A stretch of 63,410 nt of DNA from Symsagittifera roscoffensis (Eukaryota > Xenacoelomorpha > Acoela > Convolutidae): assembly GCF_963678635.1 (NCBI RefSeq), contig NW_026971241.1, positions 1-63,410 on the forward strand. Direction: 5' to 3'. This document shows, piece after piece, positions 1-11,800 of this stretch. Below the pieces are notes generated by a model, which was not told the origin of the DNA, ran no database searches, and saw nothing but the letters and a program-made list of their open reading frames with translations. The translations under genes were made by a program, and so were the position numbers. Each line of letters begins with the position of its first letter. The first letter of the stretch is position 1.

Positions 1-2132
1 AGCACAAGCTGAAAAAAAATACACCATGTCAACTTCTATGCCTTTGTTTTAAAGTATTGTTTTAATATCTTAACAGCATTGATCTAAATAAGGTAATTTT
101 TTTTGAAAACCACCTTGAGAGTTTATACAGCTTGAAACACTGAAAATATTTTGAGAAAAACTACGATTATTTTCAATAGATAACAAATATCTGTTTTTAT
201 TTGAAAATAAAAGTACCTATTTAAATTTAGCTGATGAAAATGATGAACTTCTTTTTTTCTTTTTTTTTTTCAAAAGATACGATTTAATTTTTTTCGGAAA
301 ATGGTTACATCGTCATTTATATACTATTTTGTTAAAATGCTCCGTATTCCGAAAAAAGTTACATCGTATTCCATTTTAAAAGTTTAAATTATGTCATTGA
401 AATTTCTCATGAAATTTTCTAGAAATAAAATAAGTTATGCATCATTTTAAATTTTAAGAGTTTTTATTTCAATTTTTCTACGATTTGTTATAGTATTAAT
501 TTAAATACTGTTTAAGTTTTATAGTAATAAACTCTGTGACATATCTTGTAAGATATATCCAATTTACCTATTTTTCTTAATTGATTCTTTTCATTATTTT
601 TCTGAATTTTTTTTTTAGTTACATTACCATTTGTATAGTATTTTGTTACGTTGCTCTGTAAAATCAGAAAATTAATGAGAAGGTAATAAACTACTTTCAC
701 GTATCTAATTTAAAAAATACTCCTAATTTATAAATTGGGACCCATTTAAGACCCTGAATTTATGTGTCGACAATAAACAAAAACAACAATTTCACTCTTT
801 TGTCATTTGAGAACCAAGAGGAAATTACATTCGTATCTAGTTAATAGAGCAGAAAAAATTCCCAGAAAAGGAATTTATAGCACCTGTCCAGTTTCCAAAA
901 TCCCCCTTTTTACTGATTTATTCAGAATATTTCATTTATTTCTCAGTTCCTGGAGTGAAAAGTTGCGACTTATAACCGTCAGAAACAGTAATAAAATCAA
1001 CAGTTTGGATAAGTTTGGAAAGTATGGTTGGTTAAAAAAGATTGGATTAAACCTTAATTTTCTCGGCCAACTTGAAATTGTTTGGGAAACTTTTGTCCGT
1101 CCTTTGAGAAATTCAATTTTTGCTGCCCAAATAGCTCCTTTTTTTGATATTTCTCAAACATCTAGATAGCTTTTTTGGCACAAAATACGGTTATGTTATG
1201 GTTTTGGTAGAACTAAAATGATCAAAAGGGCTGGCTTAAAAAATCAAAATTTTCAAAGACAAAAATTGCCCAGTACGGCCCTATGAAAAAATTTCAATCC
1301 ATTGTGCAGTTTGAAATCTTTTTTTAAATTTTTTGTTAGCCTAAATTTATATACAGTGTTGATTTAAATTATCCGGATAAAACGAACAAAACTTGAATTT
1401 TCAAAAGAGTTTTTCTTATTTTGGGTTAAGATTATACAATTAGTGACGAGAAAAAATTGCTTAGAATTTCATCAGATCTAATATGGTGCAGTTTTTTCTC
1501 CGGTGTTCTATACCAAAATTTAACTCCAAAAAGGGTTAATTTTGAGTTTTTTCAATTAATCAAGAATTACGCTAAAACTACATAGTTAATTAATGAGAAA
1601 AATACTTGGCAAGAAGCCTCTAGCCTCACCCAGTCCAGCAAAATTTTAGAAAAAATTAATCTCCAGAAAGTTAAGTAAATTGTTTAAATTTTTTTTAAGC
1701 AAAGATTTTGGGTTTTATGTGGTAAAAATCACAATTTTTGACTATCAAGCAAAAATAATTTCTCATTTACAGGTTTGTGAAGATTAACCCTTGTATAACT
1801 TTGTCGGGCTGTGTAAGAGGCTTCTTGTGATATATATTCCTCACCAAGAAACAAATTAGTTTCAGCGTAAAGGTTGATTAATTGCGTTTGTCACATTACG
1901 AAGCCAAATTGTGTATTCTGTGAAATATAAGCCGATTCTACCCTTTTTGATTGTTTTTCTTTAAATTTTTTAAAAAGTATGTAATGAAAATCTAGATTTT
2001 TCTAAGGATTCCACAAACAAACAAAAACAGAATTATGCGCCTATCCAGTGCTCTGTTTAGCCTCGTAAAATCTAACATAATTTTATTAGAGTATGAGGAG
2101 TGATTATTGCCTATTTTTTGTCGGGAGCAAAA

Positions 2133-2153
2133 GGGGAATGGGGGATGGGGGGG
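2133..2153 (+). other. G-rich tract, possible G-quadruplex
   Basis: Three G runs of 4, 5 and 7 bases separated by AAT and AT lie in otherwise AT-rich DNA. The 7-base run can supply two of the four tracts a quadruplex needs. Potential only. Confidence 0.4.
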
Positions 2154-2546
2154 CTTTCTGACGAGAGAAAACATAAAACCAATAATCTTTTTATGAATAA
2201 TCTTACAAATCTATATTTTTTATTTTAGTATGCAAAATCATTTTGAAAGCCAATTTATCAATTCGTGACTCTAAAATTGTCTGTTAGAGCAAAAAAACAC
2301 AGGCTGTGATTTGCTTTTGCGAGAAAACAATATTTTACCAAACGTTTATTGAGCCTCGAATCACAATTGCAGGGGCTTCAAAATGATTAGAGACTCAAAT
2401 TCGTAGCAATGGTTTTCAGAAACGATTTAAACTAAACCAGTTCTTTTGGTGGCACAGTTCATGATTATTTCATGATTAACCAGTTCATGAATATTGGGTG
2501 GCACAGTTGCAAGAAAGTGATTATAGAAACTGAAGTGATAATAGGA

Positions 2547-2633
2547 GGGGGGAGGGGGAGAGGGGGGTGGGACTTAAGTGGAGCAGTACGAGTGGTGGGG
2601 GTGGGGGGATTAATTGAGAACCAATAAGGGGGG
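2547..2633 (+). other. G-rich region with quadruplex potential
   Basis: At 2547-2571 four G tracts of 6, 5, 6 and 3 bases are separated by one or three bases, which fits the usual G-quadruplex pattern. More G runs follow at 2597-2601, 2603-2608 and 2628-2633. All are on the plus strand, a strong strand asymmetry against the AT-rich surroundings. Confidence 0.5.
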
Positions 2634-2833
2634 AGGTAGTTACGAATGATAATAATTAACATTTTCCGAAACAGAAAAAAAAACGAAATTTAAAAAAACT
2701 TTTTTTTAAATTGTGAACTTGCATGTAAAACTAATATAATTCTTACTGACGTTGCTAAATATATACAATTTGAGAAAGTCATGTTCCTGAGCTATTTTGC
2801 AACTTTTGAGGTGACCATGGTAATCATGTTGGA

Positions 2834-2965
2834 GGTCACCTGGCTGCATACACGGATAATCCAGTCAGCCGTACTCTTCATTATTCATCAAAAGTCACAC
2901 CTGTCAGTCCATGAAAAATGAAGAGATATTCGGACTGGAAAATCCATACGTGCAGACAGGTGATC
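2834..2965. repeat. Long imperfect fold-back (about 52-bp stem)
   Basis: The left arm (2834 to about 2886) begins GGTCACCTGG. The right arm (about 2911 to 2965) ends ACAGGTGATC and is its imperfect reverse complement. Pairing runs through CTGCA, GGAT and TCCAGTC, then a 7-base internal loop, then CTCTTCATT/AATGAAGAG and TTCAT/ATGAA. The terminal loop is about 24 bases. About 26 of the outer 33 positions match by hand count. Size and mismatch pattern would suit a fold-back element, a MITE-like remnant or a hairpin RNA precursor. There is no sign of target-site duplications. Confidence 0.6.
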
Positions 2966-3588
2966 TCTGGTATGAGTTGTAAGGTACCTTCAAAACCTTA
3001 AATATGTCATTATTTCAGGAGTTATATTTTCAATCAAAAACCCATCATCGATATTAATGTTCTTTGCCTTACCCTAACACAATCTTTAAGTTTGAAGCTA
3101 AAACACCAACAATTTGAAAAAAAAAATTTACTTGTTTACGATCAAAAACTGTACTATTCAAAATCTCAACGTTACCACTAATCCACAGAAGTTCCAGTAA
3201 TCAGCTAATCAACTAATAATATAAACAAAACTTTCAGCAGCTGAAGTGTTTAAAATGATTTCTGATCAATTAAAGAGCTAAGCTGAACACAACACAAATG
3301 ACCAACATTTGAACAGTTTGTTTTCAGATCGCAAAATCAAAATTATTTCACGTTTATGTTGAAAAGTATCATGCTTCACACATTTTACAATGCACGTCTT
3401 CAATCAGAATGATATCACGTTATTTTAATGCACGTTTAAATAGTGATTTCGATGCGCTGATGAAAAAAGAAATGGCAGTCGTCAAACTTCGTTTTCTTTA
3501 GACAGCGCTATTATGGGCACCAACAAGTCCGTATCAGCAGACTGAGTGGACCAATTAAACCGCACAACTAGGCTGCTTTCAAACGCGA

Positions 3589-3628
3589 TTGTCAGGTACA
3601 AAAAGCAGTTTTAATGCATACCTGACAA
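3589..3628. repeat. Perfect 10-bp inverted repeat
   Basis: TTGTCAGGTA (3589-3598) and its exact reverse complement TACCTGACAA (3619-3628) flank a 20-base loop. The CAGGTA core resembles the CAGGT element at the left ends of some array modules, but it is too short to claim a relation. Confidence 0.5.
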
Positions 3629-6600
3629 CTAATAATTGTTTATCAACCCAGCCTGTAAATTTTGTGGCCATATAAGATCAAATTGTTCTTAAGTCAGCTG
3701 AAAACATGCAGAAACGGAATAATTTCTATTTTAACACACATGGAGTAGTTAGGCAAATGGTGTTGCGTTGTTTTCAATTATTATGTATTGTTGTTTTAAA
3801 TCATTGTGTTGTTTTATAGTTGATGTAATTATGTTTCAATTTATTGAAGAACCAAAAATCAACCATTTCTTTCTGCTTGTTCACTCTACGGTCTGGAGTG
3901 TTCAATATCAGCTGGACGTTTTTCTACAGAATGTATAGAATTAAAGCTTTTTTTTTTCAATTAAATTTGAGTTGACACACAGTATTTCTACTTAAGTTTT
4001 ATCAGCTTAAAATCTACATCACCATTTTTTCTTGTGTTATATACAACTTATAAAATACTTCTACAAATGCCTTCTGCAGTTGTAGAGCGAACTTGAAATG
4101 TTGTACGACGTTATTTTTTAGCTCAATTACTGTCTGTTTAAACATTCTCGGCCTCGTTTCCGTTTTTAAAGTTCGTTCCATTGCTAAATTAAAATCCGTA
4201 GAAGTTGCTTGTTATTTAAACCTATAAGTTCCGTATAATAGGTACAATTATTCTGAAACTAATACGAGTGGTTGTTTTTTTTAAAAAAAATTTTAAATTT
4301 TTTTGAAATTTTCCACTTTATGCAAAGTTTTCACAGCTTTCAAACTACTCTATTTGTTCACAGAAAAAGTACTCATTGAAAAAAAATTGCTGAATCATCT
4401 GATGGCTTACCTTAAAACCTACTTTCTTTTTAATTTATCTCACTGATTACTGACTTCGAAAAAGTCTAGTTGTTTGTCTAATCTTGTTTTTTGTTGTTGT
4501 TTTGAATTAAAGACCTGTCGATTTTGGTAATTCAAAAAAGACACGACTGCTCGTATCAAGGCAGAGTTTGCTTCGATCACCGTTTAAAGTCTATGAACCT
4601 ATGTTTGCTGACAAAAATCAATGAAAATTGAATAAAAATTAAATGCTTTTACAATTTATATAAGCAAAGAAACAAAAGAAACTGACAGGCTTTTAACAAA
4701 AGTTCCATTTTCGAATTTAAAAAGAATATACATCAGCCAAAATTTGTGTTTCAAGAACAACTTATTATTGGTTGTGTAGACAAAATTAACCTAATACTAA
4801 AAAACTGGATCAATAGATGAAATTTAACGTTAGCTTGGAAATCTGACAAATAAATTAAGTTTCTAAAAATATAAATCAATCACATTCCACGTAATTTTCT
4901 GAAAATTTTGAACAGCCTAATATCATAAAGCAAAAGAAAGTAAAACAGTGTAAGAACTATTAAGTAATTTTCGTGCATCAAAAAAGTTTAAAAAGTCACC
5001 AAAACCTACATCAAACTAGTATCTATATTTATCACTCTCGAAAAAGTATACTCAAATTGAATGACAACAAAATTGCCTGCCAAAGTGATAATGCTGGTTG
5101 CCATAAAATCTTGAAAATTAATCAAAATTTTGATTTTTAATGTCAATCAATACTTTGTTCTGTATGAAAAACTTTTCAAGAATAAAAAACTTATCAGAAA
5201 ATTTTTTTTTAACGCGTGACTGTGTTTTTGTAGGTTTTCCTGCCCATAAAGTGAAAATTTTGAATTGCTTTTCCATTGATGGACACATAGTTAAACCTTT
5301 TATTGTTTCCACTAATCAAAAAAAGTCTATATACTTGGTATTCTATCAGAGTTTAAATTGTAAAAGAACAAACTATTTTAACTTTCGAAATGTGATTCAA
5401 TAACAATGACCTAGCATATTTTTTTGTGTTTCACGGTCTCAGTTAGATAACTTAAAACTGGTCGGAACTTTTTTGAGTCTTCTCTTGAGTATCATTGAAA
5501 TTAACGACTAAACAAAAAACTGATTGAAAAAAATTAACTTCTAATTTGGTATGTACTTTCTCTGTTTTACATTTTATTCGAAAAGTTTGTGTTTTTTTTC
5601 ACGATCAGATAATTAGTTAAACGTGTCATACTGGACCTAAATTGTCGACTAATCAAATGAAATCAACTGGTATGATACGAAAACAGCAAAATCACTTCAA
5701 AATGAAAGTTGAAAACTGGTCTCCATTTTTATGATCCACGTTACAGATAAGTTTTGCTTTAAATGGGCCAACAACCCTATAGAGACCGTAAAAATTACAA
5801 ATGATTAGCTAATTCTTTTTACACGTTAACAAAAAACTTTCAAACAAAAAAATCTACTTCCAGGCTAACAATTGCATTTTTAAATGTTTTTTTTTTTTAA
5901 ATTCACAAATATTATCGGAGTTTAAGTTCTCAAAATTCAGGAAACGTTAAAAAAATTTAGCTTAATCATTATATTTTGTTTTCGTATTCGATGCAACTTT
6001 TTCCGGTTTTTGAAATCAGTTGACCTTATTTTAGATCCATAATCAAAATTTAAAAGTAACTTGATTTTTTTTGTAATGAGAAGCAATAAACTACAATCTG
6101 TAATGAGAGCTGTGATGAGAATTAAAGCTGCAATCTGCTAGAAGTTATTTTCTCGCAATATCACTCTGATTTAAGTTCAATTCATTGTATTTTGGTGAAA
6201 AAAATGTATTTTATGTTCGTCAATTATAAAGTAGGACTTTTGCTTATTAAAAGTTGAATCCTCAATTAAAAAAGTGAAACACGAATGAAAAAAGTATATG
6301 TTGAATAACCTTGTGTATAGGCCAATTTGGGTGATGTTTAAAACAAACCAAGCCACAACGATATCAATTTTGAGTTTGTATGACAGAGTAACCATCTAGA
6401 AAAACACGTAGGATGAAAACGATTCAAAACGTTCTTCTTAACTTTAAGGGTTTAAAAGTTTGTTGGTATAACATAAGAGTGTTTCTAAAGAAAACTGCGA
6501 ACAATTTTAATGACAAACGACCAAAAATTGTGTTTAATCAAACAATTTATGCAACCACGATCAAAATTGAATGATCTACGATATTAAAAATTACCCTTAG

Positions 6601-6822
6601 GAAAGTATCAACTGTGGTAGCTGGTTGCTGTGAATAGAAAAATTAATAAATTTTAAAATATTTTTTAAATAAAATTTAGTTTACGCTGGGAAAAAAGGCA
6701 AAACTTGAATTTTTTGCATTAAATTTCAAAACAACAGACTTAAACAAAAAAAACAAATCAATTAATAAAGAGAACAATTTCAGAAATGGTTCTACCGAAC
6801 TTTTTTTTGCTATTCAAATTCC

Positions 6823-6881
6823 AAATTCCAAAGGAGCTTTCAAATTCCAAAGGAACATACAAAAATTTCAAACTCCAAAGG
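6823..6881 (+). repeat. Short degenerate direct repeat
   Basis: Three near copies of CAAATTCCAAAGGA (at about 6822, 6841 and 6868, the last with CAAACTCC) sit within 60 bases of AT-rich flank. Probably replication slippage; no function inferred. Confidence 0.4.
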
Positions 6882-7414
6882 AAAAATAGGCAATGCTGTT
6901 CAGCATGCCGCTAGCAAAAGTCTAACTACGGGAGAGAAATGAATATCAATAACCGAACGTTTTTTTCTGCGAAAAAGAAAGATTTTGACGAATAATATCC
7001 ATTCAACGTGATCGAAATGGTGAAAATGAAACAGTTTCTTCAAAGCAAAATAGATGAGAATAACGGAGCAGTTTTCCCATATAAGCAGTACTAAGGGCTT
7101 GCTTTTCAGGTAACAACAAGTTGAGCTATATAATTACATCTCCAAGTGATCACTTATTTGGCCACTATTCCGACAAAACAATAAAAAATCTTCATCACAA
7201 ATCGACTTCTACCAGTTTAAGTCTGTCGATGAAGTAAAACAGCTCAATTGAACACAAAAGGATAAATTTTAATGGCAAAGAAGCACAATAATCTCTTTGT
7301 AAAAACTACAACTAGTTTAAAATGCTATCGGGTTGAAGATAGTGCTGACTGTATGTCTAATTATGGGGAATTTTACTAAAACAACTAATTCTTTTTCTTA
7401 AAACTAACATGTGG

Positions 7415-8621
7415 TTGTAGTTAGTGGACTGACGGGACGTATATTAGGTCCTAAAAAGATTGAGTTTGTATCAAAAAGATCGAAAGCAAGAGAAAAAAAA
7501 AACATTAAAAAGTTTTAAAAATTTCAAAAAATTTAAAAAAAATTGAAAAAATTTCCAAAACACTTGATTTTTTGTTTTGTCATAAAAAAGCATCAAATTG
7601 ACGTAAAATGAACTTTGAACAGTCCATTTCGACTAGTTTTTACGATTCAAGCACATTTTAACTTAATAACAACATTCAAAATTCCACTGGAAAGGGTGTT
7701 TTTCGGCGAACGCCCTTTTTGACCACACCTACGAAATCCATAACTTTTTATCTAACAGAAATAGAGACTTCGGGTTTTTTGCATTGTAAAAAACATCCTC
7801 GGGCTCACCTGTCGCATGCTTAAACGAACCATTTTTATTTTGATTTTTTCCCGCAATTTTGAAATATGGCGGTTTTTGGCAGTTTTTGGTCCTTTTGGGC
7901 GGTAAAAAGTCAAATTTACAGACATCTGTCAAAAAAACTGTTATCACATGATAGAGGCAGCGAGCAACGGCAAAACAAATAGTGTCCTGAGTGAGACCAA
8001 AAACGACCTCTATTTGCCAGTGGGGGGAGAGAAATGAAAATTTTTATTTTTGGCGGGAAAATTTGAAATTTTTCAAAAAAACATTTATTCCAGAGACAAC
8101 GGCCCTAGACTAATGTTGGCATGGCACGCATTTTTTGTCTTCATAATTAGGGTCGATTTCTGCCAGGAACATTGATTTTTCAAAAAAAAGATCAAAATTT
8201 TTGTTGCATTTTTTCAAAAAAATCAAAATTTTGAGAGAAATAAAATTTACAAATCCTACATATTTAAGCTCCCCAAACAATCTTCTTTCATCCACTCCCT
8301 ATCAATATACCCCATTTTCTCAACCAAAATCGAGTTATGAGGCCAAAAAGTCAAAAAACGTGAAAAAACGACATTTCACGCCCATTTTCGCCCCAAAAGT
8401 ACCACACATAATGTTTTTTCGGAAAAACGTCACAAGAGTTTTCGCCTTATCTCAAAAAGTTTCAGGGGGGTTGGCAAAATTTCAGAGAGATCTGACCTAC
8501 AGTTTTCGAGAACTTGACTTTTTCTGCAAGAAAAGAATAAAAGGTAAATGTTCCTTCGAACCGACGGGGCCCCTTCCCCTGTCTCTGCTGAACGCCAAAG
8601 CCGGATGCGGCGGCCACCTAG
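7415..8621 (+). repeat. Module M0, family A, left end missing
   Basis: Similarity to other A modules starts near 7415, at the place that lies about 390 bases inside M1, so the spacer, H1 and H2 are lost. The body holds the family A wobble hairpin (7691-7718), the TATCACATGATA dyad and a normal right end with GACGGGG/CCCCTGTC just before CACCTAG (8615-8621). It is more diverged from M1 and M18 than those modules are from their own closest copies. It is the oldest-looking edge of the array. Confidence 0.75.
7691..7718 (+). other. Family A body hairpin with a G-U pair (in M0)
   Basis: AAAGGGTGTT (7691-7700) and AACGCCCTTT (7709-7718) pair over ten positions around an 8-base loop. The seventh pair is T opposite G, which is stable only as a wobble. 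It recurs in every A module and, with one mismatch, in the D modules. Conservation of a wobble pair fits a structure formed as RNA or single-stranded DNA. Confidence 0.5.
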
Positions 8622-10214
8622 TTGTCACTGTGGCCCCGCTTTATCAGTGTCTTTTGAAGAACAGTTTCCGCGGGGGGCGGAGCAGGGGAACGCTAAACGC
8701 ACTCGCAAAAAGGAGCACCCTCCGGGTGCTCTTTTTTTGCTCGAAAGTCTTGTGAAACGGTTTGGAACTGTAAGTATTGGAAGCAGTTACAGATAAAACT
8801 TTCTGCATCCTTGTGCTCATAGTCACAAGTGGTTTTCGAGAGCTTCAATAACTCAATCTTGACATGATCTATCTCTAAAATAGACTAAATTAAGTGATTT
8901 TAAGTTTTTCAATGATTCTTGAAGAGGACTGTCTCAACGAAAACAAGTTTTCGGAAACAGTCCTGGTAACTTAGTTTTGATCTCATTTTTGAGTCTATTG
9001 CCTTCAAATTGTGATTAGTAGGGTAACGGGACCTATATTATGTCCTAAAAAGATTGAGTTTGTGTCAAAAAGATGAAAGGCAAGAGAAAAAAAACATTAA
9101 AAAAGTATTAAAAATTTCAAAAAATTAAAGAAATTGAAAATTTTTTCCAAAACACTCGGTTTTTTGTTTTGTCATAAAATAACAACAAAATGACGTAAAA
9201 TGGACTTCAAATAGTGCATTTCGACTAGTTTTTACGATTCAAGCACTTTTTAACTTAATAATAACATTCAAAAAACCACTGGAAAGGGTGTTTTTCAGCA
9301 AACGCCCTTTTTGACCACACCTACGAAATCCATAACTTTTTATCTAACAAAGATAGAGACCTCGGGTTTTTTGCATTGTAAAAAGCATCCTAAGGCTCAT
9401 CTGTCGCACGTAAAAATCAACAAAATTTTTTTTTAATTTTTCCCGCAATTTCGAATTAGGGCGTTTTTTGGCTATTTTTGGTCCTTTTGGGCGATAAAAA
9501 GTCAAATTTAGAGACATCTGTAAAAAAAAATGTTATCACATGATAGAGTCAGCTTGCCATGGCTTACCAAATAGTGTCCTGAGTGAGACCAAAAATGCCC
9601 TCTAAAGGTCCGTGGGGGGAGGAAATTGAAAATTTTAATTTTTGGCGGGAAAATTTGAAATTTTTCAAAAAAACATTTACTCAGCAGAAAACGGCTTTAA
9701 ACTAATGTTGGCATGGCACGCATTTTTTGCCTTCATAACTAGGGCCGATTTCCGCCGGGAACATTGATTTTTCAAAAAAATGACCAAAAATTTTGTTGCA
9801 TTTTTTCAAAAAAATCAAAATTTTGAGAGAAATAAAAGTTCCCAATCTTACATATTTAAGCTCCCCAAACAGTCTACTTTCATCCATTCCCTATCAATAT
9901 ACCCCATTTTCTCAACCAAAATCGAGTTATGGGGCCAAAAAGTCAAAAAACGTGAAAAAACGACATTTCACGCCCATTTTCGCCCCAAAAGTACCACACA
10001 TAATGTTTTTTCGGAAAAACGTCACCAGAGTTTTCGCCTTATCTCAAAAAGTTTCAGGGGGGTTGGCAAAATTTCAGAGGGATCTGACCTACAGTTTTCG
10101 AGAACTTGACTTTTTCTGCAAGAAAAGAATAAAAGGTAAATGTTCCTTCGAACCGACGGGGCCCCCTTCCCCTGTCTCTACTGAACGCCGAAGCCGGACG
10201 CGGCGGCCACCTAG
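8622..10214 (+). repeat. Module M1, family A
   Basis: Complete, 1593 bases. The left end reads TTGT then CACTGTGGCCCCGCT. H1 is at 8705-8740 (GAGCACCC around loop TCC, extended by A/T pairs and GC/GC). H2 is at 8925-8964 and H3 at 10155-10176 (GACGGGG/CCCCTGTC). It is nearly identical by eye to M19. The open frame running to the right end (9793-10248) starts at TTG and continues across the junction into M2, so it is not treated as a gene. Confidence 0.8.
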
Positions 10215-10295
10215 GGGGCAGGGTTGTGTGGTCTATTCTCTACTTTAGTTATTTGCATCGCGTGGGGGTGAATACGAACAGCGCTCAACGCACTC

Positions 10296-10328
10296 GCAGA
10301 AAGAGCACCCTGCGGGTGCTCTTTTTGC
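10296..10328 (+). other. H1 hairpin, family B form
   Basis: GCAGAAAGAGCACCC pairs with GGGTGCTCTTTTTGC around the loop TGC. The stem is 15 pairs with one G-T wobble. It lies 81 bases from the left boundary. It looks like a bacterial terminator, but the T run is itself paired with an A-rich arm, so it is a longer hairpin rather than a stem plus free U-tail. Confidence 0.75.
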
Positions 10329-11777
10329 TCGAGAACTGTAAGTCGATTTAAATCTTACATATTTCGTCCGAAATTTAACTTTTTTCTAGTTGTTCTCAGT
10401 TAAACTGCCATGATACCTCAAATTGTATTCCTGGAAGGGCATTTTTATAAGTCACTCTGTGGCTCGATCAATTAACTACCAAATACGTTTTGATTTACGA
10501 AATGGACTGTTTCAACGAAAACAAGTTTTCGGAAACAGTCCAAATTTTAAATTATGATCCCAAATACAAACAAAGAGAAATCTAATGCGTTGGTTAAACT
10601 TACAGAGCCCAGCCCATGTCTTTGTGTTTATTGACTGTTCAAACACATAACAACTATGTTAAAAACAATTTTATTAAAATAAAAACAAAACAAATAATCG
10701 AGAAAGAAATTTAAGTTTATCAAAAAAATATGCAAAAAAAATCACTTATTTCTTTTTTTAAATATCACAAAAACCTCAGTTTGAAAAAGAAGATACCTGA
10801 GAGGCCCGTTTTGACGCGTTACTACAGTTTAGGCACGTTTTGACTTCGCAACTCACAATGATCGATTAACTTTTACGTTTGTTTTACAAACACGCTTTTT
10901 TTTTACCACAATCAAAATTTCATTACTTCTAAACCTCTTGAACAAATTGATGAAAATTTTTGCATCAAAACTAACTCGTCAAGGGTTTTTGAGGTATATA
11001 AAAATTGTCTCCAGTTAAATAATGATTTTTTGGCTAATTTTTGAAAAAAAATTAAAAAATTTGACAAAAAAATTTTTTTTTTTTCAGATTTGGCGATCAA
11101 AAAGTGCCTTCTATGATGGACCAGCAAAAAATTTGTTTTCAGGTCATAAGTTTGGCTCACTAGGGTATACAAACTGGCAAAATGTTTATAATAAAAAAGT
11201 TTAGAAGAACAGTGATTTTTTGAAAAAAAAAGAAAAAAACGTAAAAAAATCAGTTTTTGGCGGGAAAATTCTCAAAAAATCAAAAATCAAGTTTTCTCTC
11301 TCCTTACTCCAATAAATTAATTTGGCCACGACAATCATTTTTTGTGATCAGTAAAAATGTCGAAAAACGACCGGAACATTGACTTTTTTGAAATTTGACA
11401 AAAAACTTCAAAAAAACCGCAAAAAAACATCAAAAATCTCGAAAAATTTACAGAAAAAATTTTGCCAAAAAATACACCATTTGATTCCCTCAACTGTGCT
11501 ACTGTCCAAAAAAAACATCACTTTTTCCCATTTTCTCAACCAAAATTGAGTTTTTGGGGCATTTTTGAAAAAAATCGTGATTTTGACCAAAAAAAACGCC
11601 CCTTTTTCCCCAAAAAGTGCAACTCATAACATTATTTCGGAAAAACGCCTTCCCAAGTTATATCTTAGAATTTTGTCCTCTACCTACATGCAAAGTTTAA
11701 AGAAATTCTATACTGCCGTTTTCGAGAACTTGAATAATTTTTTTATTTTCCTAATTAGGTATTTTTTCTAGTTGACC

Positions 11778-11800
11778 GGCAAGGAAACCCTACCCTTGCC
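11778..11800 (+). other. H3 hairpin, family B form
   Basis: GGCAAGG pairs perfectly with CCTTGCC; the loop contains ACCCTA. It is followed by CCTAAA and, about 36 bases on, CACCTAG. In all B modules it is preceded by TTGACC. Confidence 0.75.

Larger units (their letters stand above)
1..2833. other. Left unique flank, AT-rich, no supported gene
   Basis: AT-rich DNA with many A/T runs and stops in all frames. The longest open frame (807-1169, plus) begins at TTG, not ATG, and matches no family I recognise, so I do not call it a gene. G-rich patches at 2133-2153 and 2547-2633 are listed separately. There is no similarity by eye to the array modules, so this is probably host intergenic or intronic sequence. 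Confidence 0.6.
2966..7414. other. Left unique flank up to the array, no supported gene
   Basis: AT-rich DNA without a convincing exon. Short open frames such as 5140-5403 and 6177-6395 lie on opposite strands over poly-A/T-rich sequence and encode low-complexity, unrecognisable peptides. Two small structures are listed separately (3589-3628 and 6823-6881). The right edge, about 7415, is where similarity to family A modules begins. Confidence 0.5.

Noticed and set aside
807-1169. Open frame of 120 codons, plus strand
   Set aside because: It starts at TTG, not ATG, lies in AT-rich DNA without splice context, and the product matches no family I know.
3450-3560. Possible C/D box snoRNA (TGATGAA near 3459, CTGA near 3541)
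   Set aside because: The boxes are common short motifs, and no terminal stem or convincing internal boxes were found.
9793-10248. Open frame conserved in family A modules (about 141-198 codons)
   Set aside because: It starts at TTG, reads through H3 and across the CTAG junction into whatever module follows, and is open in all copies mainly because the DNA copies are nearly identical. Related family B DNA does not keep the frame.
10296-10328. H1 as a bacterial rho-independent terminator
   Set aside because: The T run is base-paired with an A-rich 5' arm, there are no upstream genes, and the overall sequence is not bacterial in style.
11060-11100. TTTTTTTTTCAG followed by ATTTGGCG in family B as a splice acceptor
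   Set aside because: The motif fits an animal acceptor, but the following DNA has no open frame and the T run is typical of the whole body; no exon can be supported.
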